Shown: positions 1-6,397 of the stretch, in pieces | How positions within the stretch are numbered: position 1 is the stretch's first letter | How the letters are laid out: every line of letters starts with the position of its first letter | NCBI GenBank assembly: GCA_946886435.1 | Contig: CAMPIR010000006.1 | Span: forward strand, 1-17,603 | DNA from: an uncultured Candidatus Saccharibacteria bacterium | GTDB lineage: Bacteria; Patescibacteria; Saccharimonadia; Saccharimonadales; UBA5946 | Length of the DNA: 17,603 nucleotides | Reading direction: 5' to 3' | Program-made: the position numbers and the translations under genes | Notes under the pieces: model-generated | Seen by the model: the letters and a program-made list of their open reading frames with translations, nothing else | What the model was told of the DNA's origin: nothing | Database searches by the model: none

Positions 1-2
1 CA

Positions 3-848
3 CTCTATCACTGGACGGTGCCGGTGTGGTTTCAGGAGAAGGGCGGCTTTGAACGGAGCAGTAATGTAAAGTTTTTCGCCCGATACGCCGAAAAAGTCAT
101 CGACGAGTACCACCAGGATATTCGATACATCACGACTATCAACGAACCAGACACTGTCATCAGTCACGGCTACATCACACTCGACCATCCGCCACAGCAA
201 CGCTCGTTCCTAAAGGCGTTCATCGTCTACCGAAATCTCATGAAGGCGCACAAAGTGGTCTATGTCTATGCGCACAAAAAGAGCCGACGCCTCAAAGTCG
301 GCTTCACCAAGTCGTATGCCTGGGTACGGGCCGGGGATGAACGCGCCCTAACGCGATTGGCGGTCCGGGTTGATTTTTGGCTACGTGACGACCTTGTGAT
401 CCGCTATGTTCGTCGCAAGTTAGATTTCCTCGGGGTCAACTATTATTTTTCCGACCAACATATTGGCGCTAGGATCGTAAACGAACAGGAAAACCTCAAC
501 GACCTCGGTTGGGAGATGCGACCCAGCGATCTCAAACATGTTCTGGTTCGACTCGGTAAGTGGAAACTCCCCATCCTAATCACCGAGTCTGGTGTAGCCG
601 ACCGTCACGATACGTACCGCAAGCAATGGATCGCCCAGTCGTTGGCCGCCGTGGCTGCAGCCCGCCAAGCCGGCGTCGATGTCATAGGCTATCTGCACTG
701 GAGCTTGTTTGACAACTTTGAGTGGGCCTACGGGCGCTGGCCGAGGTTCGGTTTGATCGAAATCGATTATGCCAACGATAAGAAACGTATTGTTCGACCA
801 AGTGGTATTTGGTACGGCAAACTCGTCAAAAAGATGCGAGGACTCTAA
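3..848 (+). CDS. Glycoside hydrolase family 1 (beta-glucosidase-like), 5' end missing
   Basis: Family 1 retaining glycosidase, predicted to hydrolyse beta-glycosidic bonds in the cytoplasm. The frame is open from base 3 and reads LYHWTVPVWF, the usual GH1 LHHWDLP-type strand, so the true start lies upstream and the GTG at 18 is internal. The acid/base glutamate is in TTINEP (Glu codon 144-146) and the nucleophile in ITESG (Glu codon 585-587). The family usually has TENG, so ESG is a small variation. The C-terminal WSLFDNFEWAYGRWPRFGL block carries the sugar-binding Glu-Trp pair. About 282 residues are visible of a family that usually has 400-470. The next gene starts 3 bases after the stop, so this is probably the first visible gene of an operon. 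Substrate cannot be read from the sequence. Confidence 0.9.
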   Translation, partial: LYHWTVPVWFQEKGGFERSSNVKFFARYAEKVIDEYHQDIRYITTINEPDTVISHGYITLDHPPQQRSFLKAFIVYRNLMKAHKVVYVYAHKKSRRLKVGFTKSYAWVRAGDERALTRLAVRVDFWLRDDLVIRYVRRKLDFLGVNYYFSDQHIGARIVNEQENLNDLGWEMRPSDLKHVLVRLGKWKLPILITESGVADRHDTYRKQWIAQSLAAVAAARQAGVDVIGYLHWSLFDNFEWAYGRWPRFGLIEIDYANDKKRIVRPSGIWYGKLVKKMRGL

Positions 849-851
849 AAG

Positions 852-1853
852 ATGCCCGACGAAGCGCTCAGCGGCGCATCATTTGTCGTTATCGGCGGCG
901 GAACCGGTAGTTTTACGCTCCTGAGCGGTCTCAAGCAGTATGTTCAGGACATTACCGCGCTCGTTAATATGGCGGACGATGGCGGCTCGACTGGCCAGCT
1001 CAGAGATGAACTTGGCGCGTTGCCGCCCGGTGATATCCGGCAGTGCCTCGTCGCACTCAGTAATACGCCGAAAGTTCGCGACTTGTTTAACTATCGATTT
1101 GAAGACGGCAGCTTGTCCGGGCACGCATTCGGCAATCTGTTTTTGACGGCGCTGGAAAAGATGACTGGAAACTTCCTCGAGGCGGTCGAGCTCGCGAGTG
1201 ATGTACTCAACATCACCGGCCGCGTTGAACCGGTTACGATGAGTGACGTGACGCTCTGCGCTGAGGGCAAGGACGGCAAGCCGGTAAAAGGCGAGTTTAC
1301 TATCGCGCATCAGGAGCTGGCCACAAAACCGCGGATTTGGCTGGAGCCGGAGGCGGTCGCTAACCCACGTGCTATCGCCGCTATCGCTGCGGCCGATGTC
1401 GTGGTTATTGCTCCTGGTAACCTTTATGGTAGCCTGGCACCGGCGCTCAGTGTGTCGGGCATCGGACAGGCGCTGCGCGAAACAACGGCTACCTGTGTTT
1501 ATATCGCCAACCTTGTAACAAAGCCTGGTCCGACGAGCCAGTATAAGGTGCATGATTTTGCTGATGAGATCGAACGCTTGGCTGGTGGGGCGTTCCTCGA
1601 TTATGTTGTTTTTAATAGTGACCATCCGAGTCAGGCATTGCTTGAGCGCTACGCGAGCGAGGGCGAGTATGGTGTTGAGGTTGATAACGATGAGATCGTC
1701 AAGCGACCATGGCGCGCAAAAGGCGCACCGATCTTGGCGCGCGAGGTGTGGGACGGCGCTCAAGCGAGCGACCCATTGATCTCAAGTCGGAGTTTTATCC
1801 GCCATAACGCTGATGCCGTCGCCCGGCAACTAATGAGGATATATTTCGCATGA
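852..1853 (+). CDS. yvcK: YvcK/CofD-like family protein (putative gluconeogenesis factor)
   Basis: A 333-residue protein of the YvcK family. In Bacillus and mycobacteria, members bind UDP-GlcNAc and influence carbon flux into cell-wall precursors and PBP placement. Visible motifs are the N-terminal GGGTGSFTLLSGLK nucleotide-binding loop (about residues 15-29), MADDGGSTGQLRDELG (about 40-55), PPGDIRQCL (about 58-66), APGNLYGSLAPAL and NLVTKPGPTSQY. These match the family's GPGSLYTSIIPNL and NIMTQPGET blocks. Length is near the family norm of about 320. The start is an ATG after a GAGGA-like site inside the end of the glycosidase gene. Its stop overlaps the next start as ATGA, so translation is probably coupled. 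A related CofD (2-phospho-lactate transferase) role is less likely, because nothing points to F420 synthesis here. Confidence 0.92.
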   Translation: MPDEALSGASFVVIGGGTGSFTLLSGLKQYVQDITALVNMADDGGSTGQLRDELGALPPGDIRQCLVALSNTPKVRDLFNYRFEDGSLSGHAFGNLFLTALEKMTGNFLEAVELASDVLNITGRVEPVTMSDVTLCAEGKDGKPVKGEFTIAHQELATKPRIWLEPEAVANPRAIAAIAAADVVVIAPGNLYGSLAPALSVSGIGQALRETTATCVYIANLVTKPGPTSQYKVHDFADEIERLAGGAFLDYVVFNSDHPSQALLERYASEGEYGVEVDNDEIVKRPWRAKGAPILAREVWDGAQASDPLISSRSFIRHNADAVARQLMRIYFA

Positions 1854-2461
1854 TCGTATACCTAGACCTAGACCGAACACTGTTTGATACCGAGAAAACC
1901 GGTGAGATCTGGCAAGTTGTCGGACGGCTATACCCGCAGGTTGATACGGAGCAGTCGTACCGACAGCGTGAACAGTACTATGGCATGGTTGGTGATCTGT
2001 ATTTCTATGACATGAGCGCGCAGCTGCGTGATTTTGGGCTTGATCCAGAGACGGTCTACGCTGAACTGCAAAAAACTGAGCTGGCCGATGGCCGGTTCGA
2101 GTTTTCGGGTTGCCGCGAACTCATCGAGACGCTTGGCAAGCACGCCGAGGTGCAGGTGTTTACGTTCGGAATGGATGACTTCCAGCGTTTCAAGGCATCA
2201 CTCTGTCCTTCGCTCAGGGGACTGCAGGTGATTACGACCCTACGAGCCAAAGCAGAGGTGCTCGATGACACGGAAACGGAGTGTTGGCTGGTGGATGACA
2301 AGCCGATCGGTGACGAGCTGCCGAGCTCGGTTAGTTTCGTCCAGGTGGCGCTCGAAGGTCAGCCTGCGAGCCTCGATGAGCCTTGGCCAACGATGACCAG
2401 CCTGGAGCAGGTCAGGGAATTCTTTGTGGACGTGTTTGCAGACCAGAACATTGACAAATAA
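1850..2461 (+). CDS. HAD-superfamily hydrolase (putative phosphatase)
   Basis: A 203-residue HAD-fold protein. Motif I is YLDLDRTLFD, with the nucleophile Asp6 and general acid/base Asp8. Motif II probably lies in VFTFGMDDF (Thr), and motif IV is the LVDDKP pair Asp149-Asp150 that binds magnesium. The motif III lysine is not obvious; KASL or RAKAE are candidates. Substrate is unknown, and small-molecule phosphate ester hydrolysis is the default inference. Translation starts at the ATG that overlaps the yvcK stop by four bases, so the two are probably co-translated. The -35 hexamer of a downstream promoter lies inside its last codons (2451-2456). Confidence 0.75.
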   Translation: MIVYLDLDRTLFDTEKTGEIWQVVGRLYPQVDTEQSYRQREQYYGMVGDLYFYDMSAQLRDFGLDPETVYAELQKTELADGRFEFSGCRELIETLGKHAEVQVFTFGMDDFQRFKASLCPSLRGLQVITTLRAKAEVLDDTETECWLVDDKPIGDELPSSVSFVQVALEGQPASLDEPWPTMTSLEQVREFFVDVFADQNIDK

Positions 2462-2479
2462 CAAAGCTTATGCTAATAT
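2451..2479 (+). promoter_or_regulatory. Strong sigma-70-type promoter for the small membrane gene
   Basis: TTGACA (2451-2456), a 17-base spacer and TAATAT (2474-2479) preceded by TGC, so it also has an extended -10. The -35 is a perfect match and the -10 matches four of six positions. The predicted transcription start falls at about 2485-2486, on the A of the downstream ATG, which implies a leaderless mRNA. Confidence 0.8.
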
Positions 2480-2485
2480 GTACTT

Positions 2486-2665
2486 ATGAGTACTAAAACA
2501 AACAGCGCAAAAACAAAACAACTGCCCGTAGTGTTGCAGACAGGTGAGGATCTGAAAAACGCCCTTTTGGTCGTTTCAATGGTTATAAACCTGTTCATCT
2601 TTACAGCTTGGTTGGTTATCCAGGTGGATCCATCCGTATCATTAGTCTTGCTAGAGACACGGTAA
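2486..2665 (+). CDS. Small single-pass membrane protein, leaderless mRNA
   Basis: A 59-residue ORF that begins ATG AGT ACT AAA and ends at TAA. The N-terminal third is polar and basic (MSTKTNSAKTKQ). About residues 28-50 form one hydrophobic helix (NALLVVSMVINLFIFTAW and following), and the tail is short (QVDPSVSLVLLETR). Positive charge sits before the helix, so an N-in topology is expected. There is no Shine-Dalgarno. A consensus promoter ends six bases before the ATG, and a tight intrinsic terminator follows 27 bases after the stop. Promoter, ORF and terminator make a complete one-gene transcription unit, the best argument that it is expressed. I do not recognise the family. Its place between the yvcK operon and mraZ suggests a possible envelope role, but that is inference only. 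Confidence 0.65.
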   Translation: MSTKTNSAKTKQLPVVLQTGEDLKNALLVVSMVINLFIFTAWLVIQVDPSVSLVLLETR

Positions 2666-2691
2666 GTACTAAAAATACCGAGCAACGAACG

Positions 2692-2714
2692 ACAGGGGAT
2701 TCACCCCTGTTTTT
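2692..2714 (+). terminator. Intrinsic terminator after the small membrane gene
   Basis: A perfect 7-bp stem ACAGGGG (2692-2698) / CCCCTGT (2704-2710) with loop ATTCA is followed directly by TTTT. It isolates the small gene from the mraZ promoter. Confidence 0.75.
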
Positions 2715-2735
2715 CTGTACAAATACCGAACAAAT

Positions 2736-2744
2736 TGTGGATAA
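2736..2744 (-). promoter_or_regulatory. Perfect DnaA-box match upstream of mraZ
   Basis: TGTGGATAA on the + strand is the reverse complement of TTATCCACA, the high-affinity DnaA box. It lies about 37 bases upstream of the mraZ -35. It is single, so an origin is not implied. The same bases contain GTGGATAAG, a one-base variant of the GTGGGTAAG box further downstream, so it may instead be a degenerate MraZ site. Confidence 0.4.
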
Positions 2745-2780
2745 GTACGAGCCGATGACGCCTTTTCCTGAAAAAAAGAC

Positions 2781-2810
2781 TTGCATGTGGGTAGAAGTGG
2801 GTACTATACT
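2781..2810 (+). promoter_or_regulatory. mraZ (dcw) promoter
   Basis: TTGCAT (2781-2786), an 18-base spacer and TATACT (2805-2810). The expected start is near 2817, giving a leader of about 90 bases before the mraZ ATG. Two GTGGGT boxes fill the spacer, which suggests repression by competition with RNA polymerase. Confidence 0.65.
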
Positions 2811-2833
2811 GTCCTCAGTGGGTAAGCGTGGGT
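2787..2833 (+). promoter_or_regulatory. MraZ operator: four GTGGGT boxes
   Basis: GTGGGT occurs at 2787, 2797, 2818 and 2828. MraZ is known to bind direct repeats with a TGGGN-type core near its own promoter. Here two pairs have 10-base periodicity and are offset from each other by 31 bases, so all four lie on about the same helical face. One pair sits between -35 and -10, and the other lies at the predicted transcription start. Confidence 0.75.
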
Positions 2834-2906
2834 AACAACTCGCGCCACAAAAATAAAAAACCACGGCACCAAAAAAACAATTAGCGGTCCTAAGATAGGA
2901 AAGAGA

Positions 2907-3269
2907 ATGGCAAGCGCCGACTACTTTGAACGAAAGCTTGACGATAAGCGGCGGTTAACTATACCCGCTGAACTTCGAGCCGAGTTCGCAGGCGGAGTAG
3001 TGATAACGCGCGGCTTTTCCTCCTATCTGCACATCTACCCCCAGGTTGTCTGGGATCAGGATGTAGAGCCGGCACTCTCAGGTAGTATTCTCGATGAGAA
3101 GACAGCCGACCTTAACGTACAGTTTCGTATGGGCAAGGTGGGTGCGGAGCTCGATGCAAAACAAGGACGTATCACAATCGAGCAGCATCTCCTCGACTAC
3201 GCAGGTATCGACAAAGACGTCGTCTGTGTTAGAGCAGGGAAATACTGGCGACTAGCGAAAGCTAACTAG
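2907..3269 (+). CDS. mraZ: Transcriptional regulator MraZ
   Basis: A 120-residue AbrB/SpoVT-fold DNA-binding protein that regulates the dcw operon and its own gene. Both half-domains are seen: the first with LDDKRRLTIPAELR (about residues 11-24), the second with LDAKQGRITIEQHLLDYAGI (about 82-101). The usual D-x-K-G-R loop is DDKRR in the first half, with Arg for Gly. It is shorter than the roughly 140-150 residues typical elsewhere, with a short spacer between the domains. The start ATG has an AGGAAAG site nine bases upstream. The operator boxes in its promoter support autoregulation. It is followed by an unusually long gap of 345 bases before rsmH, so it may be partly uncoupled from the rest of the cluster. 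Confidence 0.95.
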   Translation: MASADYFERKLDDKRRLTIPAELRAEFAGGVVITRGFSSYLHIYPQVVWDQDVEPALSGSILDEKTADLNVQFRMGKVGAELDAKQGRITIEQHLLDYAGIDKDVVCVRAGKYWRLAKAN

Positions 3270-3287
3270 ATTTTAGACGTGCGCCCC

Positions 3288-3527
3288 TTAACAATCCGGG
3301 CTAGGTAACATAACCGAGAAATCTTCGAGGTCAGCTACCTGGCAGTCAGACGTGGCAAGCGCAACCGCGTACTTTTGCGCTCGTTCTTTTAGTAACACAC
3401 ACCTCCCAAAAAACTCCACCTCACATTGATTTCCCCCTATGAAACTTGTTTCGGGGATCTCAACACACATAAGTCTCTCACTTTCGTCAGTGGGCAGATG
3501 CGGAGTACGGTTCATCCCATACTCCAC
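3288..3527 (-). CDS. Doubtful antisense ORF in the mraZ-rsmH gap
   Basis: An open frame of 79 codons (or 75 from the second ATG) in the otherwise empty gap. The product is mixed and soluble-looking, with five cysteines and segments such as VEIPETSFIGGNQ and AVALATSDCQVADLEDF. More than a third of codons start with G, as in real genes. I see no clear Shine-Dalgarno (GTGGAG precedes the first ATG), no promoter and no recognisable family. Being antisense inside a dcw cluster argues against it. It may be chance, or a remnant. Confidence 0.22.
   Translation of the reverse strand: MEYGMNRTPHLPTDESERLMCVEIPETSFIGGNQCEVEFFGRCVLLKERAQKYAVALATSDCQVADLEDFSVMLPSPDC
3358..3390 (+). terminator. Possible weak terminator or attenuator after mraZ
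   Basis: AGCGCAA (3358-3364) pairs with TTGCGCT (3375-3381) around a 10-base loop, followed by the U-rich run CGTTCTTTT. It could reduce read-through from mraZ into rsmH. The 7-bp stem and long loop make it only moderate. The rest of the gap (3270-3614) shows no other convincing element; TTGACG at 3543 with TATCTG 17 bases on is at best a weak promoter. Confidence 0.4.
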
Positions 3528-3614
3528 ACCACAACAACTCCATTGACGCTACACAAAAACAAAAATATCTGCGAAAATAAAAACTGACTGTCAGATAGGT
3601 GACCTCAAGAAAAT

Positions 3615-4550
3615 ATGAGTAAACATACACCACAACAACTCCAACCCGGAGCTTCCGACGACCACCAACCGGTGGAAAGCGGGCTCCACCAACCGGTTTT
3701 ACTGGATCAGGTTGTCGAGCTTTTAGCTCCGGCGACCGGTGAAACATACCTCGACCTCACGGCCGGGTATGGCGGACACGCGCGTGCAGTCGCAGAGCGA
3801 CTCGGCGGGTTCGGGACAGTAACCTTAGTCGATCGTGACGAAAACGCTATCCGAGAACTCAAGACACTTGAGCAATCCGGAGCAACACTCGTACACGATG
3901 ATTTTGCACATTTTGCTGAAGCCGCCACCGAGCGCGGCGAGGCTTATGATATGGTTTTAGTTGATTTTGGTGTATCGTCACCGCAACTTGACAGGGCAGA
4001 GCGAGGATTCTCGATACAACATGACGGTCCACTCGACATGCGAATGGATCAACGACAGGTACGTAGTGCCTATACGTTGGTCAACCGCACGACGGAGGCC
4101 GAGCTGGCTCGTATCATCACGATGTATGGCGAAGAGCGACCACGAAAGGCTGCTCAGATCGCGCGGAAAATCGTTCGATCACGACCACTTCGTACAACCG
4201 AAGATCTCGCCCGCGCTGTACTCTCAACCCATCGTGGTCCCCGTGCAAAGGTGCACCCGGCCACGCGTACTTTTCAAGCTATCCGGATTGCGCTCAACGA
4301 TGAGCTGACACAGATTGAGCGACTGCTCGCCTGCGTTACGAAGCTACTCCGCCCCGGCGGACGCATCGTGTTCATCTCGTTTCATAGCCTAGAGGATCGT
4401 CTCGTAAAGCGGTATATCGCTGAGATGGTATCGGCGGGGTACGAAGCAGAGCTTGCCACTTTGACCAAAAAAGCAATCCTGGGCAAAACTGACGATGTTC
4501 ACAATCCGCGCGCGCGAAGCGCTACGCTTCGAGCGGCTGTGAAAAAATAA
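3615..4550 (+). CDS. rsmH: 16S rRNA (cytosine(1402)-N(4))-methyltransferase RsmH (MraW)
   Basis: A 311-residue SAM-dependent methyltransferase that modifies C1402 in the ribosomal P site. The SAM loop is YLDLTAGYGGHARAV (about residues 45-59). The family signature DFGVSSPQLDRAERGFS with PLDMRMD lies at about 116-140, HPATRTFQAIRIALNDEL at about 214-231, and RPGGRIVFISFHSLEDR at about 246-262. Length is typical (300-320). The ATG has only a weak upstream site. The first codons repeat a 17-base string found 101 bases upstream. It ends just before a 25-codon ORF. Confidence 0.96.
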   Translation: MSKHTPQQLQPGASDDHQPVESGLHQPVLLDQVVELLAPATGETYLDLTAGYGGHARAVAERLGGFGTVTLVDRDENAIRELKTLEQSGATLVHDDFAHFAEAATERGEAYDMVLVDFGVSSPQLDRAERGFSIQHDGPLDMRMDQRQVRSAYTLVNRTTEAELARIITMYGEERPRKAAQIARKIVRSRPLRTTEDLARAVLSTHRGPRAKVHPATRTFQAIRIALNDELTQIERLLACVTKLLRPGGRIVFISFHSLEDRLVKRYIAEMVSAGYEAELATLTKKAILGKTDDVHNPRARSATLRAAVKK

Positions 4551-4571
4551 AAAAAGAAAGGATAGGGAAAA

Positions 4572-4649
4572 ATGCCTATCGTAATCAAAGACGCTTCACG
4601 CGCAGTCAAGATCGACGTTCACGTCGTTCACGCTGCAAAACAGGCGTAA
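4572..4649 (+). CDS. Very small ORF (25 codons) between rsmH and ftsL
   Basis: ATG CCT ATC GTA through TAA encodes 25 residues, MPIVIKDASRAVKIDVHV followed by VHAAKQA. A purine-rich leader with AAAGGA and AGGG lies 5-15 bases upstream, the best ribosome site in this part of the cluster. The product alternates hydrophobic and polar residues, with no membrane helix and no cysteine. An internal CGACG/CGTCG stem with loop TTCA lies at 4613-4626. A 16-bp hairpin starts 10 bases after the stop. The layout recalls a leader peptide, but no run of one amino acid is present. Function is unknown, and it may be a short structural or regulatory ORF. Confidence 0.45.
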   Translation: MPIVIKDASRAVKIDVHVVHAAKQA

Positions 4650-4658
4650 GCTAGACCT

Positions 4659-4697
4659 TGTTTGTCCGCCTCTGAAAAATACAGGGGCGGACAAACA
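4659..4697 (+). other. 16-bp hairpin without a U-tract between rsmH and ftsL
   Basis: The arms at 4659-4674 and 4682-4697 pair over 16 positions with a single U-G wobble, around the 7-base loop AAAAATA. Neither strand has a T-run after it, so it is not a classical intrinsic terminator. It may set an mRNA processing or stability boundary, or partly attenuate transcription, between rsmH and the division genes. Confidence 0.75.
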
Positions 4698-4731
4698 CCA
4701 AATATAAAAATACGAAGAAATAAAAACCTCC

Positions 4732-5088
4732 ATGTCACGATATCGTTCCACCACATCTACGTTCAATGGCAGGCAAGATCGCATGTGGCGTCGTAACCAA
4801 AATACGGTTGCGTTCGCACCAACTGCGACTCTCGGTCCGGTTGCACATACCGTTTTGATCGCGCTCATGATCGCCGTTCTCGGCTTGATCTATCTGACGC
4901 AAGTTACCAAAACGAGTACGTATGGCTACCAGCTCGATAGTCTCGAGACGAAGCGTTCAGCGCTTCTCGCCGAACGGCAAGATCTTGAAAATGAAAACGC
5001 CAGACTCCAAGCTCTCGAACGAGTTAAGAGTAGTAACGTCGCTGCAGCTATGACTGAACCAGCTACTACCGAATACGCTACGAACTAG
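4732..5088 (+). CDS. ftsL: FtsL/DivIC-like septum protein
   Basis: A 118-residue single-pass membrane protein. A basic cytoplasmic N-terminus of about 40 residues is followed by one helix (VAHTVLIALMIAVLGLIYL, about 42-60). Then comes a heptad-like coiled-coil stretch (SLETKRSALLAERQDLENE, about 73-91) and a short Thr/Ala tail. This layout is that of FtsL/FtsB/DivIC, the small coiled-coil partners of FtsQ that activate FtsW-FtsI. Sequence similarity within the family is low, so the call rests on topology and on its place between rsmH and ftsI. There is no Shine-Dalgarno before the ATG; the bases are AACCTCC. Confidence 0.7.
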   Translation: MSRYRSTTSTFNGRQDRMWRRNQNTVAFAPTATLGPVAHTVLIALMIAVLGLIYLTQVTKTSTYGYQLDSLETKRSALLAERQDLENENARLQALERVKSSNVAAAMTEPATTEYATN

Positions 5089-5110
5089 GTATACTAAATA
5101 GAATAACCGT

Positions 5111-6397
5111 ATGCAGTTACCCCGCCTGAGCGGCATGTCGTCGCGAACAAATCTCTTGCTGTACATCCTTGTCGGCGTATTGGCCTTGTTTGCGCTGCGA
5201 CTATTTTACCTACAGGTTATCCGTCATAGTTTCTATGCTGAACGGGCGTTTCAAACACAGGTCTCAAAACTGACTATCGTTCCAGAGCGCGGCAAGATCT
5301 TTGCGCTCGATGGTAATGCAAAAGTGCCCCTCGTCCTAAATGAAACGGTGTATACCGTTTTTGCTGACCCTCAGGAGGTAGAAGACCCAGCTGCCATCCA
5401 AAAAGCGATGCGTGATATCGCCGGAGGCAATCTCGTTGATAACTATGAAGACTTGCTCGACAGCAAGAAGCTCCGTTATGTCGTGATGGCGCGTCAGTTG
5501 ACCAGATCTCAGGCCGAAAAGCTGCGCGAAAAAGATCTCGCCGGGGTTGGACTGCAAAAAGGCACCAGGCGTGTGTATCCAGAAGGCCAGCTCGGCTCAC
5601 AGTTGCTCGGTTTCGTAAATAATGACGGCCTCGGCCAGTACGGGCTCGAAGGTGCCTGGAACGGACAACTTGCCGGTCGGGCAGGGCAACTCCAGACCGT
5701 CACCGATGTGCGTCAGATCCCGCTCACTATTGGCGCCGATGACGCTAGTACACCTGCAGTAGATGGTACGGACGTGCTGCTGAGTATCGACCGCAACATC
5801 CAGCAAAAAGCCGAAGAAGTACTCCGGAAGGGTCTCGCCGATGCAAAAGCGACCAAGGGTAGTGTCGTCGTAATGGATCCAAACACCGGCCGCGTTATGG
5901 CGATGGCAAACTATCCGACCTACGATCCTGCCAAATACGGTGAGGTTGATAACGCGGCTGTCTACCTGAACAGCGTTGTCAGTAATCCATACGAAGCCGG
6001 ATCGGTGATGAAGGTGTTGTTGATGGGCGCAGGGCTCGATAGCGGCGCAGTGACGGCGAGTACGGTCTTTAACAATACCGGCAGCATCAATGTCGACGGT
6101 GAAATCATCCGAAATGTCGAGGAAGACCCGATCTATCCGAACACCAGCATGACCGATGTCCTGCAGTACTCCCTCAACACCGGCGTCGTTTGGGTGCTGC
6201 AGCAGATGGGCGGCGGATCGGTGAACAAAGAAGCCAGGGAAAAACTCTATGATTATTATGTCAATCACTATCGGTTTGAGCATGCGACGGGCATTGAACA
6301 AGCGGGTGAGACGAAGGGTTCTGTCGTTAAACCGAACCAAGGTCAGGGGCGCAACGTAAAGTATGCAAATATGGCATTTGGCCAGGGTATGAATTGA
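5111..6397 (+). CDS. ftsI: FtsI/PBP2-class transpeptidase, N-terminal fragment (frameshifted)
   Basis: The 428 residues before a premature TGA. A membrane anchor (LLLYILVGVLALFALRLFYL, about 15-34) is followed by the PBP dimerisation domain with ERGKIFALDG (about 58-67), then the transpeptidase domain. The catalytic serine is in SVMK (Ser298, Lys301) and the second motif is SLN (Ser354-Asn356). The protein would cross-link septal peptidoglycan together with FtsW. The frame stops at GQGMN, inside the conserved block that usually reads GQGxxVTPLQ. It continues one base back in the next frame with LTMIQTAAAF. One extra T at 6394 would restore a 587-residue protein of normal length. Without the KTG part this fragment cannot be an active enzyme, so either the read has a base error or the gene is broken. 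Confidence 0.85.
   Translation: MQLPRLSGMSSRTNLLLYILVGVLALFALRLFYLQVIRHSFYAERAFQTQVSKLTIVPERGKIFALDGNAKVPLVLNETVYTVFADPQEVEDPAAIQKAMRDIAGGNLVDNYEDLLDSKKLRYVVMARQLTRSQAEKLREKDLAGVGLQKGTRRVYPEGQLGSQLLGFVNNDGLGQYGLEGAWNGQLAGRAGQLQTVTDVRQIPLTIGADDASTPAVDGTDVLLSIDRNIQQKAEEVLRKGLADAKATKGSVVVMDPNTGRVMAMANYPTYDPAKYGEVDNAAVYLNSVVSNPYEAGSVMKVLLMGAGLDSGAVTASTVFNNTGSINVDGEIIRNVEEDPIYPNTSMTDVLQYSLNTGVVWVLQQMGGGSVNKEAREKLYDYYVNHYRFEHATGIEQAGETKGSVVKPNQGQGRNVKYANMAFGQGMN

Noticed and set aside
879..1763. 294-codon minus-strand frame opposite the YvcK-family gene
   Set aside because: It is antisense to a gene with clear family motifs, and its product has no recognisable domain. It is a shadow of codon bias.
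3543..3571. TTGACG-17-TATCTG as a promoter for rsmH
   Set aside because: The -10 matches only three of six consensus positions, too weak to list as a feature.
5597..6340. 247-codon minus-strand frame opposite ftsI
   Set aside because: Low-complexity His/Ile/Val-rich product lying wholly under the transpeptidase domain; no start signal or domain.
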